Part shown: positions 60,066 through 64,000 of the stretch, in pieces
Layout: every line of letters begins with the position of its first letter
How positions within the stretch are numbered: position 1 is the stretch's first letter
Assembly (NCBI GenBank): GCA_900323505.1
Contig: OOIN01000008.1
Coordinates: forward strand, 1 to 64,000
Origin: Ustilago trichophora
Taxonomy: Eukaryota > Basidiomycota > Ustilaginomycetes > Ustilaginales > Ustilaginaceae
Length of the DNA: 64,000 nucleotides
Direction of reading: 5' to 3'
Position numbers and translations under genes: made by a program
The notes under the pieces: model-generated
Database searches by the model: none
Told to the model about the DNA's origin: nothing
What the model saw: only the letters and a program-made list of their open reading frames with translations

Positions 60066-62311
60066 ACGTAATTACAGTAGTACCGACGCGGATGTAGTAC
60101 CGACGCGCTGAGTCATTTCCGAGTCCCACCGAATCTGATGTCAGTACCCCCATATGATCGCGTCTGTGTTTGTCCGAACCTTGCATGAGACCCACCATCC
60201 GACTTTCCGGAACCCCTCATCATCATTGCATACACCATCAATACAACTCAATTCCACAATATAACCTTATTATACTGCTTTACTGGTCACCAGCATGCCG
60301 CAACACCCTTTCTCGAAGCGCTCTGTGGCCTTCCGAGCGGCATCAGCGGCTGATTGCGACACACCTGAGGTTCGGCTGCAGTGAGCATCTTTGGAGCTCG
60401 ATAATGGACAGCATGACAGCATCCGACAAGCCGCAGCAGCAAACAATGTTCCAGAAGCGAGCTTGCGCCACCAGAGGCAAGGCCGTCAGCCGAAAGTCCA
60501 GGCTCAGAACAACCAGCAACGCCTGACTCCAACCGAAGAGTCGGGTTTGCTTGAGTTCATCTGGCGTCGTGCCTGCAGCGGCTTTGCCCTGACACCGGCG
60601 CTTCTCCGTGAGCATGCAAACAATGTCATCCATTCCGATCCTGCTCGTCGCCAAGCCCCAGACGTCACGCACACGTGGCTGCAGGCGTTCCTGCTTCGGC
60701 ACCCAACAATTCGGTCCCATTGGTCTTGGTGCCTGGACAATGCCCGGCTTTCCGGAGCTACTGAGACTGTAATACAACAATGGTTCAATCGTTTGGCTGA
60801 GATCATGCGTGAGTATAATGTAGCATCCACAAACATTTACAATATGGATGAAACAGGGTTCATGTTTGGTCAGGCCAGAAGCGAGCGGATCATTGTGCCT
60901 TCCGGCGAGCCGGCAGCTCGGTACAAGGCACAGCCAGGAACACGTGAGTCGGCAACTATAATCAAGTGCATCGGAAGCGGCGGTCAGGTACTATCGCCGC
61001 TTATCATCACCAAAGGCTGGGTCCACACAGTCGGAGAGCAGCGGCAAATGGAAGGTGTACCGGGTTCCTGGAGGTTTGCCAAGACCGACAATGGCTGGAC
61101 ATCACATGCACTTGGCCTCGAATGGCTCGAAACCATCTTCGAGCCAGAGACAAGGCCGTCGACGCCATCAACTTGGCGCTTGCTCATCATCGACGGCCAC
61201 AAGTCTCACACAAGTGCGCCATTCCTCGACCTTTGCTGGAACAGGAACCTCATTCCGTTCCTGCTTCCAGCTCATGCAACCCACGTAATGCAACCCCTGG
61301 ATGTGTCAATCTTTGGCCCACTCTCGGCTTCTGTCAAGCGTTTGATCTTGGACGCCGCGACCCATGTGAGCGACGTTGACAAGCCAATGTTTGTAACAAT
61401 GTACGCCCAGGCACGAGAGAAGGTTCTGACGCAGGCACGAGCCTGGAAGGCCTTCTCCGACAGCGGAATCACACTAAACCCGAGTGCAAATAAGGTTCTT
61501 GACCAACTACCTGGGTCAGGAACGCGGCAACACCGGCAGCCGCTGCAGGAACGTGCCGTACCGGATTCACGGACTGTTTTCAAAACCACGGTTGTCATAC
61601 TAGCTCAGGAACAGGACCCACGTGAAGCCCGAAAGCTCGGTAACTCAATCTCACAAGCACATGCACGGACGGAAACAGCACTTGCAGCTTCTCGGGTTGA
61701 GGTCGATCTGCTGCGATTGGAGCTGGAGCGGAGGAACAAAACATCGACAAGGAGGGGCAAGAAGAGGAAGGATGGAGACCAAAGGGTGCTATCACGGACG
61801 AAGATGATCACAAGGGAGGAGGCAGAGCAAAACTTAGTTGGAAAGGGAGCATACAAGGGTAGGAACACTCGAGAGGAGGAGGTGGTGGAGGAGGCCGAGG
61901 AGGCCGAGGCAGTTGCTGATGGCGACAAAGCAGTTCCTGATGGCGACGAAGCACCTCATGATGGCGACGAAGGGCTCCCGGCATCACCAAGCATCTCTGC
62001 TACACCTGCAGAGCCAAGTATCACCAACAATATCGATCCTGAACTGTCTCTCGACGCCATCAATGACGATGACCTTGGTGGCTTTGGTTTCTTTGATATC
62101 ATGCCAGTAGCAAGCTCATCACGCGTCCGACTTTGATTCTGTTTAGCTCAACATGTATCATAGCATCTCAGGAACACACCATTGAAGTTTGACTCGGATT
62201 GATTCACAGACTGCTGAGATCGCGATCACGCCGAGTACTACCATCAGACTGAAAATTAAGCTCGGCGAACGCGTCGGTACTACATCCGCGTCGGTACTAC
62301 TGTAATTACGT
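60066..62311 (+). mobile_element. Pogo-family (Tc1/mariner superfamily) DNA transposon, 2246 bp
   Basis: Perfect 42-bp terminal inverted repeats at 60066-60107 and 62270-62311 (outer bases ACGTAATTACAGTAG), flanked by TA on both sides (60064-60065 and 62312-62313), the target duplication of this superfamily. Each TIR contains two direct copies of GTAGTACCGACGCG separated by GAT, the arrangement expected of a doubled transposase-binding site. A single DDE transposase ORF fills the interior. Identity of the TIRs over all 42 bases indicates a recent insertion. Confidence 0.93.
60391..62136 (+). CDS. Pogo-type DDE transposase
   Basis: 581 codons open. It has a pipsqueak-like helix-turn-helix (DSIRQAAAANNVPEASLRHQRQG), a CENP-B-like DNA-binding part (HTWLQAFLLRHP), then the DDE_1 catalytic core: YNMDETGFMFG (first Asp), LLIIDGHKSHTS (second Asp) and MQPLDVSIFGPLSASVK (third Asp). 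The tail is charged with Glu/Ala repeats and ends PVASSSRVRL. The frame begins after a stop with TTG, and no ATG occurs before the Met of EIMREYN (about codon 138). The DNA-binding part is therefore translated only if an upstream exon or a non-ATG start is used. An ATG at 60295 opens another frame, but I find no convincing splice to join it. The catalytic residues are intact. Confidence 0.85.
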   Translation: MELDNGQHDSIRQAAAANNVPEASLRHQRQGRQPKVQAQNNQQRLTPTEESGLLEFIWRRACSGFALTPALLREHANNVIHSDPARRQAPDVTHTWLQAFLLRHPTIRSHWSWCLDNARLSGATETVIQQWFNRLAEIMREYNVASTNIYNMDETGFMFGQARSERIIVPSGEPAARYKAQPGTRESATIIKCIGSGGQVLSPLIITKGWVHTVGEQRQMEGVPGSWRFAKTDNGWTSHALGLEWLETIFEPETRPSTPSTWRLLIIDGHKSHTSAPFLDLCWNRNLIPFLLPAHATHVMQPLDVSIFGPLSASVKRLILDAATHVSDVDKPMFVTMYAQAREKVLTQARAWKAFSDSGITLNPSANKVLDQLPGSGTRQHRQPLQERAVPDSRTVFKTTVVILAQEQDPREARKLGNSISQAHARTETALAASRVEVDLLRLELERRNKTSTRRGKKRKDGDQRVLSRTKMITREEAEQNLVGKGAYKGRNTREEEVVEEAEEAEAVADGDKAVPDGDEAPHDGDEGLPASPSISATPAEPSITNNIDPELSLDAINDDDLGGFGFFDIMPVASSSRVRL

Positions 62312-62474
62312 TATGGCTCACACAGGACTTTGTACAAAATGGTCAAGATGCAAGTTTGTCTCGATCAAGCACAGAGGCGAAATGCAGAACAAGGGTGATG
62401 GCATGATCGCGATCACTAGTTAGTCTGGGAGTCGAGCGTGTGGGAAGCAATCGATTGAAATTGCAAGGTGTGCG

Positions 62475-63502
62475 CTAGCGGAGGTTCGAGGCCAGCGCCA
62501 ATTCGTCCAAGGTGCCCTGATCAGCGACACTGGTTCGGTCCGATGGCTGCTGATTGGAAGCCGGAGAAGAGAAGAGTTCTGAGCCAGATGCAAGAGCATC
62601 GATGAAGAGCGGGAGTCTGGTTCCACCGTCTGCGCCCAGTGTTGGTTCGCGCTGCGATGAAGAAATAAAGTTGAAGAGACAGAAGAAGTCAGTGAGAGAA
62701 AATGGATGTGCGGAGTTTGTTCTTGTGGTCGACTTACAGTACGAATGGTGTCCAGCTCATCGCCAAACTCATCTGCTACTGCTTTGAGCCAAAGAGAGCG
62801 GAAAGCCTGTTGCCGACGCTCGCGTTGAGCCTGTGACTGCTGCGGTGTCGAGTTTTTGCTGGTGCTGGCTGCCTTGCGTGCGGAAGATGAGGACGTCTTT
62901 GCATCAACAATGTGCTGCAAGTGTCGAGGCAATCGTGGTTTTTCCGGTTCCAGCGCTTTCAGTGCACCTTGCTTGTAATTCGTGTGCTTTTTGGCTGGGA
63001 CGTTTCCTGTTGCGTGCGGATCAGGTTCAGGGGTGAGTCTGAAGACGTGTTGTCGCTTGCTTGAGGAAGACGAAGCTGGATGATCTTGCGACTCAAATGC
63101 AGCGGTGGTACGTCGCCTGATGGAACGCTTGCGACTCTCAGGAGAGTCGGATTCAGAGACGTCGGATTCTGATGATGATTCTGATGATGATGATGAGGAA
63201 GATTCGGACGAGGAGCTGGAAGAGGAGGAGGAAGACGAAGATGAGGAAGAGGAAGAAGATGAGGACGACGAGGAGGATGACAAGGATGTTCGACGTTTTC
63301 CCGCCGCTTTGACACGTCGCGCGTGTTGCTCTTCGCTATCAGAATCATCACTGCTTGATGACGAGGATGACGAGGATGACGAGGATGACGAGGAAGAATC
63401 GGAATCATCGTCGGAGGAAACAGCGAGGGTCCTTGTCTTCCTCTGTCGCTTACGACGAGGCTTGGAGGCTGCGCTGCCTCGTTTGGATCTTGCTGCCGCC
63501 AT
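62475..63502 (-). CDS. RSA3: Ribosome assembly factor Rsa3 (two exons)
   Basis: The gene is complement(62475-62651, 62738-63502), 313 residues. The 86-nt intron has donor GTAAGT and acceptor TCGCAG, phase 0. It joins FRSLWLKAVADEFGDELDTIRT to REPTLGADGGTRLPLFIDALASGSELF, which together are the conserved Rsa3 domain. The start is Lys/Arg-rich (KPRRKRQRKTR), a likely nucleolar signal, followed by about 100 residues of almost pure Ser/Asp/Glu encoded by triplet repeats. Yeast Rsa3 (220 residues) acts in early 60S subunit assembly with Dbp6. With NOP2 it is the second 60S-biogenesis gene of the window. Reading through the intron would give a shifted, unrelated tail. Confidence 0.85.
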
Positions 63503-64000
63503 TATCTTGTGAGGTGAGCTTGACTGTGGAGAGCGAGTTGCAATGACAGTGGGAAGGTACAGGATCTGTAAGTGCGTTGAACGTCTAGGAAGAACAAGCC
63601 AAGAAGAGCCCTAAAAGGCTGAACTTTTTGCGAGCCGGAAGGGTTCAATCTGCGTGTCCGAAATCCGAGTCGAATTTGAAATCCTCTCGCACGAAAACTG
63701 GTCGCGTCAGAAATCGTTGAACGCGACTCAAGTCATTTACGCGATGAACGCGTTCTCGACGTGTAAATGAGGTTCGTGTCACAGCTTGTGGTCCAAATTT
63801 TCGGCGCGCAGAAAAGGATTGTGTGCAAGGGTGACAGGTAGAGGTTTGTGTTGTTTGGCGAGGCGCACGGCCATCACAGCTGATGGCTAAAACAAAAGCA
63901 AAGAAGAGGGGGTAGTCACGCACGCTTGTCGCGCATCACATTCCCAAATCCGTAAATCAACCAACACCTCTCTGTTCGCACAGAAAGTCAAGTGACCGTT
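63503..64000. promoter_or_regulatory. Upstream region of RSA3, no gene seen
   Basis: About 500 bp with an inverted repeat TCATTTAC (63733-63740) / GTAAATGA (63764-63771) that brackets ACGCGT at 63748-63753. No coding sequence recognised to the end of the window. Confidence 0.45.

Noticed and set aside
1..64000. CRISPR arrays, operons or bacterial-type regulatory sites
   Set aside because: None seen; the window is eukaryotic, and its tandem arrays are minisatellites without spacer-repeat structure.

Overview
This window is one end of a fungal chromosome. It opens with about 31 copies of the CCCTAA telomere repeat. The species is probably a smut fungus (Ustilaginales) or close relative. That is an inference from the TTAGGG telomere, telomere-abutting zinc-finger genes of the kind known from fungal chromosome ends, compact GC-rich genes with few short introns (68-91 nt, GTAAGT-like donors), a Stealth/XPT1-type relic, and an HMG-box regulator of the Prf1/Rop1 type. 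No marker fixes the species.

Positions 1-9.5 kb are subtelomeric. They hold a two-C2H2-finger (OrsD-like) gene cut off by the telomere, a fragment resembling the TET/JBP-like dioxygenases of basidiomycetes, an intact 935-residue zinc-finger ORF of unknown function, two different 21-bp minisatellites whose translations are perfect heptads, and remains of an LTR retrotransposon. Single-copy chromosome begins at about 9.6 kb.

From 9.6 to 31.6 kb, in order: a PXA-PX-Nexin_C sorting nexin, a xi-class glutathione transferase (ECM4 type), a scrambled Stealth-family pseudogene, a cytochrome b5-acyl-CoA dehydrogenase fusion, rRNA methyltransferase NOP2, a PCS60-like acyl-CoA synthetase, DNA polymerase delta catalytic subunit POL3 and an HMG-box transcription factor. 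The dehydrogenase and the synthetase both end in peroxisomal PTS1 tripeptides.

From 31.7 to 46.4 kb: a Zn2Cys6 regulator, HGH1 (three exons), the polarisome/actin protein BUD6, an OCA-type phosphatase-like protein that lacks its catalytic arginine, and the nuclear-envelope protein BRR6/BRL1 (two exons).

From 46.5 to 64 kb: a tiny three-exon gene, then the most striking locus. This is one uninterrupted ORF that encodes a mitochondrial calcium uniporter (MCU) followed by a complete COQ2 polyprenyltransferase, with a presequence-like linker between them. It is followed by cytochrome c heme lyase (CYC3), a long gene-poor stretch with a 70-T tract, a CaMKK/SAK1-type kinase with large catalytic-domain inserts, a pogo-family DNA transposon with perfect 42-bp inverted repeats and TA duplications, and the ribosome-assembly factor RSA3 (two exons). 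MCU, COQ2 and CYC3 form a small mitochondrial neighbourhood. Nothing else suggests operon-like organisation.
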